Below are positions 16,800-25,535 of a stretch of DNA of 40,444 nucleotides, piece by piece; the first letter of the stretch is position 1; each line of letters begins with the position of its first letter. The notes under the pieces were generated by a model. The model was not told the origin of the DNA. It saw only the letters and a program-made list of their open reading frames with translations, and made no database searches. The DNA lies in NCBI GenBank assembly GCA_001512695.1, contig LFSJ01000187.1, forward strand, positions 6,702 through 47,145. Direction: 5' to 3'. Both the position numbers and the translations under genes were made by a program. The DNA comes from Tepidanaerobacter sp. DTU063. GTDB taxonomy: Bacteria; Bacillota; Thermosediminibacteria; Thermosediminibacterales; Tepidanaerobacteraceae.

Positions 16800-17609
16800 A
16801 TGAAATCCAATCTATATCAAACCATAGTTGTGAAAGTAGGAACTACAACACTTGTACACGAGAGCGGCAAACTGAATTTTGCGGGAATGGAAAAACTGGT
16901 CAGGGTGATTTCTGATATAAAGAACAGGGGCAAAAATGTGGTCCTGGTTTCATCAGGGGCTGTGGGCACGGGCGCCGGTAGGCTTGGCATAAATGGCAAA
17001 GGCGATATTAAGATAAAACAGGCATTGGCGGCGGTGGGCCAGGGAATCTTGATGCAGTTTTACGAAAAGCTGTTCCTGGAATACGGCATCATTGTAGCCC
17101 AGGTTTTACTTACCCGGGACGATATAGAAAAAGGCGTACGCCGGCAAAATGCTTTAAATACATTTACAACCCTTTTTGAATTCGATGTGGTTCCCATAGT
17201 AAATGAAAACGATACGGTGGCGGTAGAGGAGATAGTTTTCGGTGACAACGACACACTGGCGGCGGTGGTGGCAAAGTTAATAAGAGCAGACCTCTTGGTG
17301 CTGCTTTCGGACGTGGACGGTCTTTATACGATGCCTCCCCACGAACCCGGAGCGGAAAAAATACCTTATGTAAAGGAAATCACACCTGAAATCGAGGCCT
17401 TGGCCGAAGACAGCTACTCTGACTTTGGCACGGGAGGCATGCTGAGCAAGATAAAGGCAGCCAAAATCGCAACCGAGGCGGGAATTGCCATGGCCATTAT
17501 AGATGGGGAAAAACCATCGGACATTTACGGTATCATTGACGGGACCGGCTGTGCAGGAACCTTTTTCGAACCCAAAAAGCATTCTTTTACCGACAAAAAT
17601 GCAATGTAA
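16800..17609 (+). CDS. proB: Glutamate 5-kinase
   Basis: The product has 269 residues. It catalyses the first step of proline synthesis, ATP-dependent phosphorylation of glutamate. The amino-acid-kinase fold is clear: VVKVGTTTL at the N-terminus, VLVSSGAVGTGAGRLG, PIVNENDTVAVEE, FGDNDTLAAVVA, LLSDVDGLYT and GTGGMLSKIKAAKIATEAG. It lacks the roughly 100-residue C-terminal PUA domain of E. coli ProB, as in several other bacteria. The proA start follows 14 bases downstream, forming a two-gene operon with its own promoter and terminator. Confidence 0.95.
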   Translation: MKSNLYQTIVVKVGTTTLVHESGKLNFAGMEKLVRVISDIKNRGKNVVLVSSGAVGTGAGRLGINGKGDIKIKQALAAVGQGILMQFYEKLFLEYGIIVAQVLLTRDDIEKGVRRQNALNTFTTLFEFDVVPIVNENDTVAVEEIVFGDNDTLAAVVAKLIRADLLVLLSDVDGLYTMPPHEPGAEKIPYVKEITPEIEALAEDSYSDFGTGGMLSKIKAAKIATEAGIAMAIIDGEKPSDIYGIIDGTGCAGTFFEPKKHSFTDKNAM

Positions 17610-17622
17610 TGGAGTGATTTGA

Positions 17623-18864
17623 TTGGGCATGGTTTTAAATATTGCAAAACAGGCCAAAGAAGCATCCTATGTGCTATCAAATGCTTCCACGGCAGTTAAG
17701 GACAAGGCCCTGGCCATGATGGCAAAAGCCCTGGAGGAAATGAAGGGTGAAATAATCAATGCAAATCAAAGGGATTTAGAAAATGCCAGGGAAAAGGGCA
17801 TGAAAGATGCGATGCTGGAGCGCCTCATGCTAAATGACAAGCGAATCGACGGCATGATAAAAGGACTTTTGGATCTCATTGAGCTTCCCGACCCCGTAGG
17901 CAGCGGAAGCATAATCAAGCGCCCGAATGGCCTGACATTGCTAAAGCAAAGGGTACCCCTAGGCGTAGTCGGCATAATATACGAATCAAGGCCCAATGTG
18001 ACCTCAGACGCGGCAGGCCTTTGCATAAAATCGGGAAATGCCGTAATCCTGCGGGGCGGCTCCGAAGCCATAAATTCAAACATGGCAATAGTCAATGCCC
18101 TTCGCAAGGGCCTGGAAGAGGCGGACCTGCCGGTATCATGCATACAACTAATAGAGGATACCAGCAGGGAAAGAATTCAAGAGCTCTTTAAGATGAGGGA
18201 TTACGTAGATGTCTTAATCCCAAGGGGCGGAGCAGGCCTCATAAAAAACGTCGTGGAAAACTCCCAAATACCCGTAATCGAAACAGGTGTTGGAAATTGT
18301 CACCTGTATATAGATGAAACTGCGGATTTAGAGATGGCAAAGAACATTCTCATAAATGCCAAGACCAACAGGCCATCGGTGTGCAATGCCGCTGAGACCC
18401 TTTTGGTCCACGAAAAGATTGCTGCAGACTTTCTGCCAGGTGCCTTAGATGAGCTAAAAGAATTGGGAGTGGAAATCAGGGCTTGTGAAAGGACCCTTAA
18501 TATTTACCCCGATGCCAAATCGGCAACCGAAGAAGACTGGTCCACCGAGTACCTCGACTTGATACTTGCCGTAAAAATAGTAGATAGCATAGAAGAGGCC
18601 ATTGCTCACATCAATCGGTACGGCACCTCCCATTCGGAAGCTATAGTCACAAAAGACTACGAAAGGGCAAACCAGTTTCTTGCAAGAGTGGATGCCGCCT
18701 GCGTTTATGTCAATGCTTCCACGAGGTTTACCGATGGTGGAGAATTTGGCATGGGGGCAGAAATAGGAATAAGCACCCAGAAGCTTCATGCAAGAGGGCC
18801 CATGGGCCTTGAAGAATTGACAACGGTAAAATATTTGATCATGGGAAGCGGTCAGATACGATAG
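17623..18864 (+). CDS. proA: Gamma-glutamyl phosphate reductase
   Basis: The 413-residue product is an aldehyde-dehydrogenase-fold enzyme that reduces glutamyl phosphate to glutamate semialdehyde with NADPH, the second step of proline synthesis. Signatures include PLGVVGIIYESRPNVTSDAA, LIPRGGAGLIKNVVENS, and the catalytic cysteine in TNRPSVCNAAETLL. The C-terminus contains VYVNASTRFTDGGEFGMG. TTG 17623 is preferred because GGAG at 17611 is 8 bases away; ATG 17629 is the alternative. A strong terminator follows. Confidence 0.96.
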   Translation: MGMVLNIAKQAKEASYVLSNASTAVKDKALAMMAKALEEMKGEIINANQRDLENAREKGMKDAMLERLMLNDKRIDGMIKGLLDLIELPDPVGSGSIIKRPNGLTLLKQRVPLGVVGIIYESRPNVTSDAAGLCIKSGNAVILRGGSEAINSNMAIVNALRKGLEEADLPVSCIQLIEDTSRERIQELFKMRDYVDVLIPRGGAGLIKNVVENSQIPVIETGVGNCHLYIDETADLEMAKNILINAKTNRPSVCNAAETLLVHEKIAADFLPGALDELKELGVEIRACERTLNIYPDAKSATEEDWSTEYLDLILAVKIVDSIEEAIAHINRYGTSHSEAIVTKDYERANQFLARVDAACVYVNASTRFTDGGEFGMGAEIGISTQKLHARGPMGLEELTTVKYLIMGSGQIR

Positions 18865-18888
18865 TCGATATCAAATTTCACGATAAAT

Positions 18889-18930
18889 AGCCACGGTCAT
18901 TATGTAGTTATAAATACCGTGGCTTTTTTT
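18889..18930 (+). terminator. Terminator of the proBA operon
   Basis: AGCCACGGT (18889-18897) and ACCGTGGCT (18916-18924) form a perfect 9-bp stem followed by a run of seven T. Confidence 0.85.
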
Positions 18931-18994
18931 ATTTACAGTCTAGCTTCTAATTCTTGCAATCATATGCTGTTGTGTATAAGTTTTAAAATAACTG

Positions 18995-19031
18995 TTGACA
19001 ATTTAGTAATACACAGTTATAATAATAATAA
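18995..19031 (+). promoter_or_regulatory. Consensus promoter with overlapping PerR-like box (peroxiredoxin gene)
   Basis: TTGACA (18995-19000), 17 bases, TATAAT (19018-19023): both hexamers are full consensus. TTATAATAATAATAA (19017-19031) matches the PerR box TTATAATNATTATAA at all but one position and covers the -10 element. Repression by a Fe/Mn-bound PerR and induction by peroxide follow from known PerR biology. The leader also has ATTGCG-CT-CGCAAT (19041-19054) and two ACCGGT words (19093-19098, 19104-19109) that could form hairpins. Confidence 0.7.
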
Positions 19032-19147
19032 CTATTATCAATTGCGCTCGCAATAGCATGTTAAACAGTACATATAAGGCAGTTTGTCAATCACCGGTGT
19101 TTAACCGGTAAAATAAAAAAATATTTGTGCTAGAAGGAGGCTTCATT

Positions 19148-19711
19148 ATGGCACTTATTGGAAAAGAAGTATCAGATTTTACGGTGAAGGCTTTTGTTGA
19201 CGGAGAATTTAAGGATGTCAGCAAGGCGGATTTACTCGGCAAGTGGTCGGTGTTTGTGTTTTATCCAGCAGATTTCACTTTCGTATGCCCCACAGAATTG
19301 GAGGATTTAGCCGATATATATGATGAGTTTAAAAAGATAGGTGTAGAGGTATATTCGGTATCCACGGACAGTCATTTTGTACACAAGGCTTGGCATGATG
19401 CTTCAGAAACCATTAAGAAGATTAAATACCCCATGCTCGCAGACCCCACAGGAAAGCTCTGCAGAGACTTTGAAGTGTATATAGAAGAAGAGGGAATGGC
19501 CCTCAGGGGAAGCTTTATAATCAACCCGGCAGGTAAGATAGTAGCTTATGAAGTAAATGACAACAGCATCGGCAGAGATGCTTCCGAACTCCTGCGCAAA
19601 GTTCAAGCTGCCCAGTTCGTAGCGGAGAACGGCGATCAAGTCTGCCCTGCAAAATGGCGCCCCGGTTCCAAAACCCTGAAACCCGGCATCGACCTGGTAG
19701 GCAAGATTTAA
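19148..19711 (+). CDS. ahpC: 2-Cys peroxiredoxin, AhpC type
   Basis: This 187-residue protein reduces H2O2 and alkyl hydroperoxides. The peroxidatic Cys47 is in DFTFVCPTEL and the resolving Cys166 is in DQVCPAKWRPG, the same positions as in canonical AhpC. The reductase AhpF is not adjacent, so the electron donor is elsewhere (perhaps a thioredoxin/NrdH-type or rubredoxin-linked system). ATG 19148 has AAGGAGG at 19135-19141. The promoter carries a PerR-like box, and terminators bracket the gene on both sides, so it is monocistronic. Confidence 0.95.
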   Translation: MALIGKEVSDFTVKAFVDGEFKDVSKADLLGKWSVFVFYPADFTFVCPTELEDLADIYDEFKKIGVEVYSVSTDSHFVHKAWHDASETIKKIKYPMLADPTGKLCRDFEVYIEEEGMALRGSFIINPAGKIVAYEVNDNSIGRDASELLRKVQAAQFVAENGDQVCPAKWRPGSKTLKPGIDLVGKI

Positions 19712-19747
19712 TTATCAAGGACCAAGTTGAATACTTCATCCTGAAAC

Positions 19748-19788
19748 AAAAAACACCTTTCTTTTACTTTCAAAAAGAAAGGTGTTTT
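19748..19788. terminator. Bidirectional-type terminator after ahpC
   Basis: AAAACACCTTTCTTTT (19750-19765) pairs perfectly with AAAAGAAAGGTGTTTT (19773-19788): a 16-bp stem with A and T flanks. Confidence 0.85.
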
Positions 19789-19804
19789 CATTAAGCCCAT
19801 AAGC

Positions 19805-19834
19805 TTGAAATAGCCTTGCCGTTAAAGGTATAAT
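19805..19834 (+). promoter_or_regulatory. Promoter for the radical SAM gene
   Basis: TTGAAA (19805-19810), 18 bases, TATAAT (19829-19834), about 67 bases upstream of the start codon. Confidence 0.55.
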
Positions 19835-19900
19835 GATGTACCGGCGACTATTGAATCGAAATTATGCCCCATAAAAGAGCAAGGAGGCCAGCAAAACCCC

Positions 19901-20890
19901 ATGAGAGAAGCCATGTACTACGAGCAAGCTGCAGGCGGTGCTGTCAACTGCGCTTTGTGCCCCCACCGCTGCAGGATTGCAGCAGGGAGAGTCGGTACAT
20001 GCAAGGTGCGAAAAAATGTTGATGGTAAGCTGTATTCCATCAGTTACGGCAGGATATCTTCCTGGGCAGTGGACCCTATAGAAAAAAAGCCCCTCTATCA
20101 CTTTTACCCGGGCCGCATGATTTTTTCAGTCGGCAGCATAGGCTGCAATTTTAGGTGCAAATTTTGTCAAAACTGGCAAATAGCCCAGCTTACCGATATT
20201 CCTACACAAGAAGTTTCTGCAGAGGAATTGGTTTGGGTAGCCAAAAGACAAGCAGGCAACATAGGCATAGCTTACACCTACAATGAACCCACCATATGGT
20301 ATGAATACGTCTTAGAGTGTGTAAAGCTCGCACGTCAGCAAGGCCTGAAAAATGTCCTTGTGACCAATGGCTTTATAGAGAAGGAACCCCTGGAGGAGCT
20401 TCTCCCTTATATCGATGCGATGAACATTGATGTAAAGGCCTTCCACGAGGACTTCTACAAGGACCTGACTTTCGGACGCCTTTCCCCGGTAAAACAAACC
20501 GTTGAAATAGCACAGGATAAATGCCATGTTGAAGTAACCACTCTGATAATTCCCGGCATGAACGACGAAAACGAGGAGATCGAGGAACTGGCAAGATGGC
20601 TTTCATCCCTTAGAAGGGACATACCCCTTCATCTAAGCCGCTATTTTCCCAATTACAAACTGGACCTTCCCCCAACTCCCGTAGACAGGATAAAGACGGC
20701 CTGGGATATTGCAAAGAAATACCTTGAATATGTTTTCACCGGAAATATAATAGATGATGTAGGGAGCAATACTTACTGCCCTAGCTGCGGAAAACTCGTA
20801 ATCAGGAGGTCGGGCTATATAACGCACTCGAATGTAAAAGACAACAAATGTCCCCGTTGCAAGGCTTACATATCTATAACTGAGGACTAG
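19901..20890 (+). CDS. AmmeMemoRadiSam system radical SAM enzyme
   Basis: The product has 329 residues. Cysteines near the N-terminus (CALCPHRCRIAAGRVGTC) precede the radical SAM cluster motif CNFRCKFC with C82, C86 and C89. IAYTYNEPTIWYEY and the DAMNIDVKAF segment are typical of this PflA-like subgroup. The C-terminus carries a zinc-ribbon-like pair, CPSCGK and CPRCKA. It is the third component of the system whose MEMO-AMMECR1 fusion is at 15322-16719. Its substrate is unknown; the close relatives activate enzymes or modify proteins. AAGGAGG at 19881-19887 is rather far (13 bases) from ATG 19901. The frame stays coding-like past the TAG stop (see 20891-20977). Confidence 0.9.
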   Translation: MREAMYYEQAAGGAVNCALCPHRCRIAAGRVGTCKVRKNVDGKLYSISYGRISSWAVDPIEKKPLYHFYPGRMIFSVGSIGCNFRCKFCQNWQIAQLTDIPTQEVSAEELVWVAKRQAGNIGIAYTYNEPTIWYEYVLECVKLARQQGLKNVLVTNGFIEKEPLEELLPYIDAMNIDVKAFHEDFYKDLTFGRLSPVKQTVEIAQDKCHVEVTTLIIPGMNDENEEIEELARWLSSLRRDIPLHLSRYFPNYKLDLPPTPVDRIKTAWDIAKKYLEYVFTGNIIDDVGSNTYCPSCGKLVIRRSGYITHSNVKDNKCPRCKAYISITED

Positions 20891-20977
20891 GAAGCCTGCG
20901 GTGTCTATTTCCCGGGAAATGCTACCTTCGGTGTCGAAAGGATGATGAGATTCTGCCGAAAGTTTGAAAATAAATAG
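20891..20977 (+). pseudogene. Short coding-like segment in frame after the radical SAM stop
   Basis: Directly after TAG (20888-20890) the same frame is open for 28 codons to TAG 20975-20977. It reads EACGVYFPGNATFGVERMM followed by RFCRKFENK, which looks like a real protein C-terminus and not random sequence. It has no start codon of its own except an internal ATG. It may be the remnant of a gene deleted between the radical SAM and MFS genes, or a former extension of the radical SAM protein. The source family is not recognised. Confidence 0.35.
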
Positions 20978-20992
20978 AGAGGAGAAAAAGAC

Positions 20993-22285
20993 ATAAATAG
21001 CAAACCTACAAATATCATAGAATCTTTTAAAATACTGGATGGAAACGCCAAAGTTAGCGTAATGTTTGAACCCCTTTGGGGCATACCCTATGTGCTCTAC
21101 AATTTCTATCTGAGCCTCTACATGAAGAGTATGGGTATTACCGACAAGCAGATAGGATTTTTAATTTCTCTCGGTTTCATATCAGCTATTGTATTTTCCC
21201 TGATGGCAGGTGTCATAACGGATGCCTTAGGCAGGAGGAAGACGACCTTAATTTTCGACCTTATCGGCTGGCCTTGTTCCATACTTTTGTATGCCTTCGC
21301 CAAGGACTTTTGGATGTTTGCCCTGGCAATAATAGTAAACGGCGCTCACCGAATACCCGCCGTTTCATTCAACCTGATGGTAATAGAAGATGCCGACAAT
21401 ACACAGCGCTTTGCAGCTTTTAATTTGATCAATATAATCAATATTTCGGCAGGCCTTTTGACACCTATTGCGGGACTGGCGGTTAGGATGTACGGGATAG
21501 TGAATGCGGAAAGATTTTTGCTATTTTTTGCTGCAACGAGCATGACGCTGATGATGATTATGCGCTACCGCTATCACACCGAAACTCGGATAGGTCAAAA
21601 AATACTGCAGGAGCGAAAAAAGCACACTAAAAAACGAGGCATTCAAAAAGAAGCATACAAGAAAGTGCTGGGGGACCTTGTTAAAAAGCCTACGGTCTTA
21701 ATGATAATGAGTGTTGTTATACTGTTTAACATTTATATGACAATTGGCACCCATTTGAGCCTGTACTTTGCCCCTTATATGTCGGAAGTCCTTGGAATTG
21801 AAAAATCCATGATGTCCCTACTTGGAGTGGCCAATTCCGCAACCATGATTACCACCCTGGTCTTTATCAACCCTTTAATAAGCGGGGAAAACAAGATGAA
21901 AAACATGATGCTTGCCCTAGTACTGCAGGCCCTTTCACTCTTTTTACTGACGATAATATCGGGCAACAATTTTATGATAGTAGTTTGCTGTATCATGCTA
22001 TTTGCGGTGGGTTTTGGCATCTTTAAACCCTCCATAGACTCACTGCTGGCAGAGCTCACCGAGGGAGACAGCAGGGCAATAATCTACTCATTGGTAAATA
22101 CTAGCATTTCCGCATCAAGCGCTTTGATGGGTTTTGTGTCGGGTTACATATATGATTTAAATCCGCGACTCATATACTTAACTTCTATAACTATTTTAGC
22201 CATCTGCCTGCTTATTTTGATAGCCCTTAAACGGTCATTGGACCATGAGTATGAAGACGTGGAGTTTACGGATGCAGCTTTATAA
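20993..22285 (+). CDS. Major facilitator superfamily transporter with apparent ATA start
   Basis: This integral membrane protein has about 12 helices; residues in the first loop (GVITDALGRRKTTLIFD) carry the MFS motif A. The first ATG in frame is 21062, but it has no ribosome site and would cut into the first hydrophobic stretch. Upstream the frame is open back to 20978, and AGAGGAG (20978-20984) is placed 8 bases before ATA 20993. The protein would then start (M)NSKPTNIIESFKILDGNAKV and be 430 residues long. CTG 21035 is a weaker alternative. Cargo unknown; a basic cytoplasmic loop near residues 200-225 separates the two halves. Confidence 0.85.
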   Translation: MNSKPTNIIESFKILDGNAKVSVMFEPLWGIPYVLYNFYLSLYMKSMGITDKQIGFLISLGFISAIVFSLMAGVITDALGRRKTTLIFDLIGWPCSILLYAFAKDFWMFALAIIVNGAHRIPAVSFNLMVIEDADNTQRFAAFNLINIINISAGLLTPIAGLAVRMYGIVNAERFLLFFAATSMTLMMIMRYRYHTETRIGQKILQERKKHTKKRGIQKEAYKKVLGDLVKKPTVLMIMSVVILFNIYMTIGTHLSLYFAPYMSEVLGIEKSMMSLLGVANSATMITTLVFINPLISGENKMKNMMLALVLQALSLFLLTIISGNNFMIVVCCIMLFAVGFGIFKPSIDSLLAELTEGDSRAIIYSLVNTSISASSALMGFVSGYIYDLNPRLIYLTSITILAICLLILIALKRSLDHEYEDVEFTDAAL

Positions 22286-22291
22286 AAACTC

Positions 22292-22320
22292 TTGTGTAAA
22301 AATATAGCCTGTGCTATAAT
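22292..22320 (+). promoter_or_regulatory. Promoter for rpmE
   Basis: TTGTGT (22292-22297), 17 bases, TATAAT (22315-22320). Downstream, AGACTT-CAA-AAGTCT (22327-22341) is a short inverted repeat in the leader. A second possible -10 TATAAT lies at 22417-22422 with a poor 19-base spacing to TTGATA. Confidence 0.5.
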
Positions 22321-22439
22321 ACTAAAAGACTTCAAAAGTCTAAGTGTAAAAATGCCGTAATGCTTTTATACTGTAGAAAGCAAAATGGCACTTGATAAGA
22401 ACAAATTTGCATAACTTATAATAAAGAGGTGAATACAGC

Positions 22440-22649
22440 GTGAAAAAAGGAATCCATCCCAATTACGTGAGAGCCACAGTCAGATGTGCTTGCGGAAACA
22501 CATTTGAAACGGGGTCTACCAAAGAAGACCTGCGTGTCGAAATATGTTCAAAGTGCCATCCCTTCTTTTCAGGCCAACAGAAACTGGTAGATACCGGTGG
22601 ACGTGTAGAGAGATTCAAGAAGAGATATGGCTTAAAAGATGCGGAGTAG
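22440..22649 (+). CDS. rpmE: 50S ribosomal protein L31, zinc-binding form
   Basis: The 69-residue product begins MKKGIHPNY, as L31 does. Cys16, Cys18, Cys36 and Cys39 form the zinc site that marks the C+ (zinc-containing) paralogue. L31 bridges the 50S and 30S subunits. GTG 22440 follows AAAGAGGTG. It opens the rpmE-DUF1385-prfA-prmC block, but an intrinsic terminator separates it from the DUF1385 gene. Confidence 0.96.
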   Translation: MKKGIHPNYVRATVRCACGNTFETGSTKEDLRVEICSKCHPFFSGQQKLVDTGGRVERFKKRYGLKDAE

Positions 22650-22655
22650 TCGAAG

Positions 22656-22684
22656 AAGGTTAGAGGTTATCTCTGACCTTTTTT
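22656..22684 (+). terminator. Terminator or attenuator after rpmE
   Basis: AAGGTTAGAG (22656-22665) and CTCTGACCTT (22671-22680) pair over 10 bp with one G-U and a 5-nt loop, followed by TTTT. It lies 6 bases after the rpmE stop, so rpmE may be made in excess of the downstream genes. Confidence 0.75.
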
Positions 22685-22712
22685 CTTCACTTTTGTATTG
22701 GGGGCGAAATCC

Positions 22713-23570
22713 ATGAAACCCGTATGTCCAAAAATAGGAGGGCAGGCCGTAATCGAGGGCGTAATGATGCGGGGCCCGAAGACTACAGCCATTGCCGTCA
22801 GGAAAAATGACGACATAATCATAAAAACCCAGGAAAACCATTCTGTACAGGATAAATATAAATTTCTAAAACTACCCATATTGAGAGGTATTGTTTCATT
22901 GGTAGAGATGCTGGTCCTTGGCATCCAGGTACTCTCTTACTCCGCCAGCGTTGCCGGATTAGATGATGAAGAGGAACTCACGGGCAAGGATATAGCCTTT
23001 GCACTGATTTCGGCCTTTGCCTTTGCCATACTGCTTTTCATAGTGCTGCCTACCATTGCCGTAAGGTTTATAAGCGGCAATTTGCAAAACCCATTTTTGC
23101 TGAGCCTGGCTGAAGGCCTTTTGAGAATAGCCATATTTGTAATATACATTGCGGCTATTTCTACGATGAAGGATATAAGGAGAGTCTTTGAATACCACGG
23201 TGCAGAACATAAGGCAGTCCACTGCCTCGAACACAATGACAAGCTGACGCCGGAAAATGCGAAAAAATATACCACCATTCACCCAAGATGCGGCACCAGC
23301 TTTATGATGATAGTCATGGTTGTAAGCATTCTGCTCTTTTCATTTATCGGTTGGCAGGGACTACTACTAAGGATACTCTCAAGAATTGTCTTGCTACCCG
23401 TTATAGCGGGGATTTCATATGAGTTTATCAGGCTTGCCGGTGAAAGCGAGAGCATTTTTGTAAAAGTATTGAATACTCCCGGTATGTGGCTTCAGCGACT
23501 GACTACCCGAGAACCGGATGAGTCCCAGTTAGAAGTAGCTATTGCCGCACTAAAGAGCGTAATAAGCTGA
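22713..23570 (+). CDS. DUF1385 membrane protein
   Basis: The product has 285 residues. It carries the DUF1385 signatures [14 protein letters not shown] at the N-terminus, [14 protein letters not shown] in the middle, and [10 protein letters not shown] before the last membrane segments; about four to five hydrophobic helices are visible. The family regularly sits between rpmE and prfA in Firmicutes; its function is not known to me, although the His/Glu/Cys-rich conserved motifs suggest metal binding (inference). ATG 22713 has GGGGG at 22700-22704; TTG 22698 in frame is less likely. Confidence 0.9.
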   Translation: MKPVCPKIGGQAVIEGVMMRGPKTTAIAVRKNDDIIIKTQENHSVQDKYKFLKLPILRGIVSLVEMLVLGIQVLSYSASVAGLDDEEELTGKDIAFALISAFAFAILLFIVLPTIAVRFISGNLQNPFLLSLAEGLLRIAIFVIYIAAISTMKDIRRVFEYHGAEHKAVHCLEHNDKLTPENAKKYTTIHPRCGTSFMMIVMVVSILLFSFIGWQGLLLRILSRIVLLPVIAGISYEFIRLAGESESIFVKVLNTPGMWLQRLTTREPDESQLEVAIAALKSVIS

Positions 23571-23595
23571 GTCTTGTAGTAGGAAGGTGATTGCT

Positions 23596-24666
23596 TTGAT
23601 TGAAAAGCTTGAAGCTGTAGAACAAAAATACATTGAATTGACGAAAAAAATTGCAGACCCTGAAGTCATAGCCAAACAGGAAGAGTGGAGGAAGCTGGCT
23701 AAGGAACATGCTTCCCTTGAAGAGATCGTAAATTGCTTTAGGGAATACAAAAAAGCCACCAAGCAGATAGAGGAAAACAATGAGCTGCTAAAGGAAGCCT
23801 CCGGCGATGACGAAATGGAGGAACTGATAAAGAGCGATATAGAGAGCTTGGAAGAAAAAAGGAAAAAGTTGGAGGAAGAATTAAAAATCTTGCTGCTTCC
23901 CAAGGACCCCAATGACGAGAAAAACGTCATTGTTGAAATCAGGGCCGGGACCGGCGGTGAAGAAGCGGCCCTCTTCGCCGGTGACCTGTTTCGCATGTAC
24001 AATCGCTATGCGGAAAAGCGAGGCTGGAAAGCGGAGATCATCGATTCCAACCCGACGGAACTCGGCGGCTTTAAAGAAGTCGTATTTGAAATCAACGGCA
24101 ACGGCGCTTACAGCCGTTTAAAATACGAGTCAGGGGTCCATCGCGTGCAGCGTGTCCCAACCACCGAAGCCGGTGGCAGGATCCATACATCTGCGGCAAC
24201 GGTGGCGGTATTGCCCGAAGCCCAGGAAATTGATATTGACATTAATCCTAACGACCTTAGAATAGACATTTTTAGAGCCTCGGGCCATGGTGGCCAGGGG
24301 GTCAACACCACAGATTCAGCGGTGAGAATAACCCACATTCCAACAGGCATGGTTGTCACCTGCCAGGATGAACGTTCACAGCTGAAAAACAAAGAAAAAG
24401 CCATGAAGGTTTTGCGGGCCCGCCTTATGGAAAAGGCTCAAATGGAGCAAAATCAAAAGATTGCCCAGGACCGCCGCAGCCAGGTAGGTTCCGGTGACCG
24501 CAGTGAGCGAATCCGGACTTACAACTTCCCCCAGGGAAGGATTACCGACCACAGAATTGGTCTTACCATCCATCAGCTTACAAGTGTTCTCGAAGGAGAG
24601 CTCGATGAGATAATTGATGCCCTTATTGCAGAGGACCAGGCCAAAAAGCTGGCCCAGCTTGAATAG
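23596..24666 (+). CDS. prfA: Peptide chain release factor 1
   Basis: The product has 356 residues. It recognises UAA and UAG stop codons and triggers peptide release. The GGQ motif is at 232-234 in [16 protein letters not shown], whose glutamine is the site methylated by PrmC, encoded next. The codon-recognition tripeptide is P188-T189-T190 ([13 protein letters not shown]), a variant of the usual PxT. A long N-terminal coiled coil covers about residues 1-100. TTG 23596 lies 8 bases after AGGAAGG; GTG 23587 overlaps that site. Confidence 0.96.
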   Translation: MIEKLEAVEQKYIELTKKIADPEVIAKQEEWRKLAKEHASLEEIVNCFREYKKATKQIEENNELLKEASGDDEMEELIKSDIESLEEKRKKLEEELKILLLPKDPNDEKNVIVEIRAGTGGEEAALFAGDLFRMYNRYAEKRGWKAEIIDSNPTELGGFKEVVFEINGNGAYSRLKYESGVHRVQRVPTTEAGGRIHTSAATVAVLPEAQEIDIDINPNDLRIDIFRASGHGGQGVNTTDSAVRITHIPTGMVVTCQDERSQLKNKEKAMKVLRARLMEKAQMEQNQKIAQDRRSQVGSGDRSERIRTYNFPQGRITDHRIGLTIHQLTSVLEGELDEIIDALIAEDQAKKLAQLE

Positions 24667-24671
24667 AAAAG

Positions 24672-25535
24672 GTGTTGGAAGTGATCGTAAGGGAAGCTTT
24701 GAACATCGGCAAAAAAAGGCTTCACGAGGCAGGTGTGGCAAATCCCGATTTGGATTCCCAGCTCCTTTTAAGCCATGTACTGAGAACGGACCGACTCAAA
24801 CTTTTTGTATATGATAAAACGGAGCTCACCAAAGAACAGCTCGAATCCTATGACAAATTATTAAATGAGCGGTGTCGTTTTGTACCCGTAGCGTATATAA
24901 TAGGCCGGAAGGAGTTTTACGGCCTTAATTTTTATGTAAAAGAAGGCGTGTTGATCCCAAGGCCCGAAACCGAGTTTGTAGTGGAAGAAGCTTTAAAGGC
25001 TGCTGGCCAGATTTCAAATCCGGTGATTGCCGATTTGTGCTGCGGCAGCGGGGCAATTTCCGTGGCCATTGCCGTGAACAACAAACAAGCCAAGGTTTAT
25101 GCCGTTGAAATCTCGGAAGTAGCTTGTGAAGTAGCAAGACAGAATATCAATGCCCATGGTGTGCAAGACAGGGTCTTACTGCTCAAAGCTGACCTGTGGA
25201 CAGCCCTTGAGGAAAGAAAGCTTACAGGGCTGGATATAATAGTTTCAAATCCTCCTTACATTCCTTCCCAAGAGCTTAACAGTCTCCCCAGAGACGTGAA
25301 AAATGAACCGCAGCTGGCCCTAGACGGTGGCCCTGACGGCCTGGACTTTTACCGCAGGATAATATCAAGGGCCCCGGAGTTTTTAAAAGCAGGCGGCAGG
25401 ATAATCCTAGAAATTGGCTGGAATCAAGCTCCTGATGTAAAAAAGCTTTTAGAAAAAATCGGCTTTATACAAGTAAAGATTCGAAAAGACTACGCCGGCT
25501 TTGACCGAGTAGTAACGGGAATATTAGGTTTGTAA
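24672..25535 (+). CDS. prmC: Release factor glutamine methyltransferase
   Basis: The product has 287 residues. It methylates the GGQ glutamine of release factors using SAM. An N-terminal helical domain (1 to about 80) is followed by IPRPETEFVVEEAL, the SAM-binding loop DLCCGSGAISVAI, and the NPPY active-site motif in VSNPPYIPS. The start is GTG 24672, with TTG 24675 and GTG 24681 as alternatives, 5 bases after the prfA stop, indicating co-translation. The normal downstream neighbour sua5 is separated from it here by a 600-base non-coding stretch carrying the hairpin repeat. Confidence 0.95.
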   Translation: MLEVIVREALNIGKKRLHEAGVANPDLDSQLLLSHVLRTDRLKLFVYDKTELTKEQLESYDKLLNERCRFVPVAYIIGRKEFYGLNFYVKEGVLIPRPETEFVVEEALKAAGQISNPVIADLCCGSGAISVAIAVNNKQAKVYAVEISEVACEVARQNINAHGVQDRVLLLKADLWTALEERKLTGLDIIVSNPPYIPSQELNSLPRDVKNEPQLALDGGPDGLDFYRRIISRAPEFLKAGGRIILEIGWNQAPDVKKLLEKIGFIQVKIRKDYAGFDRVVTGILGL

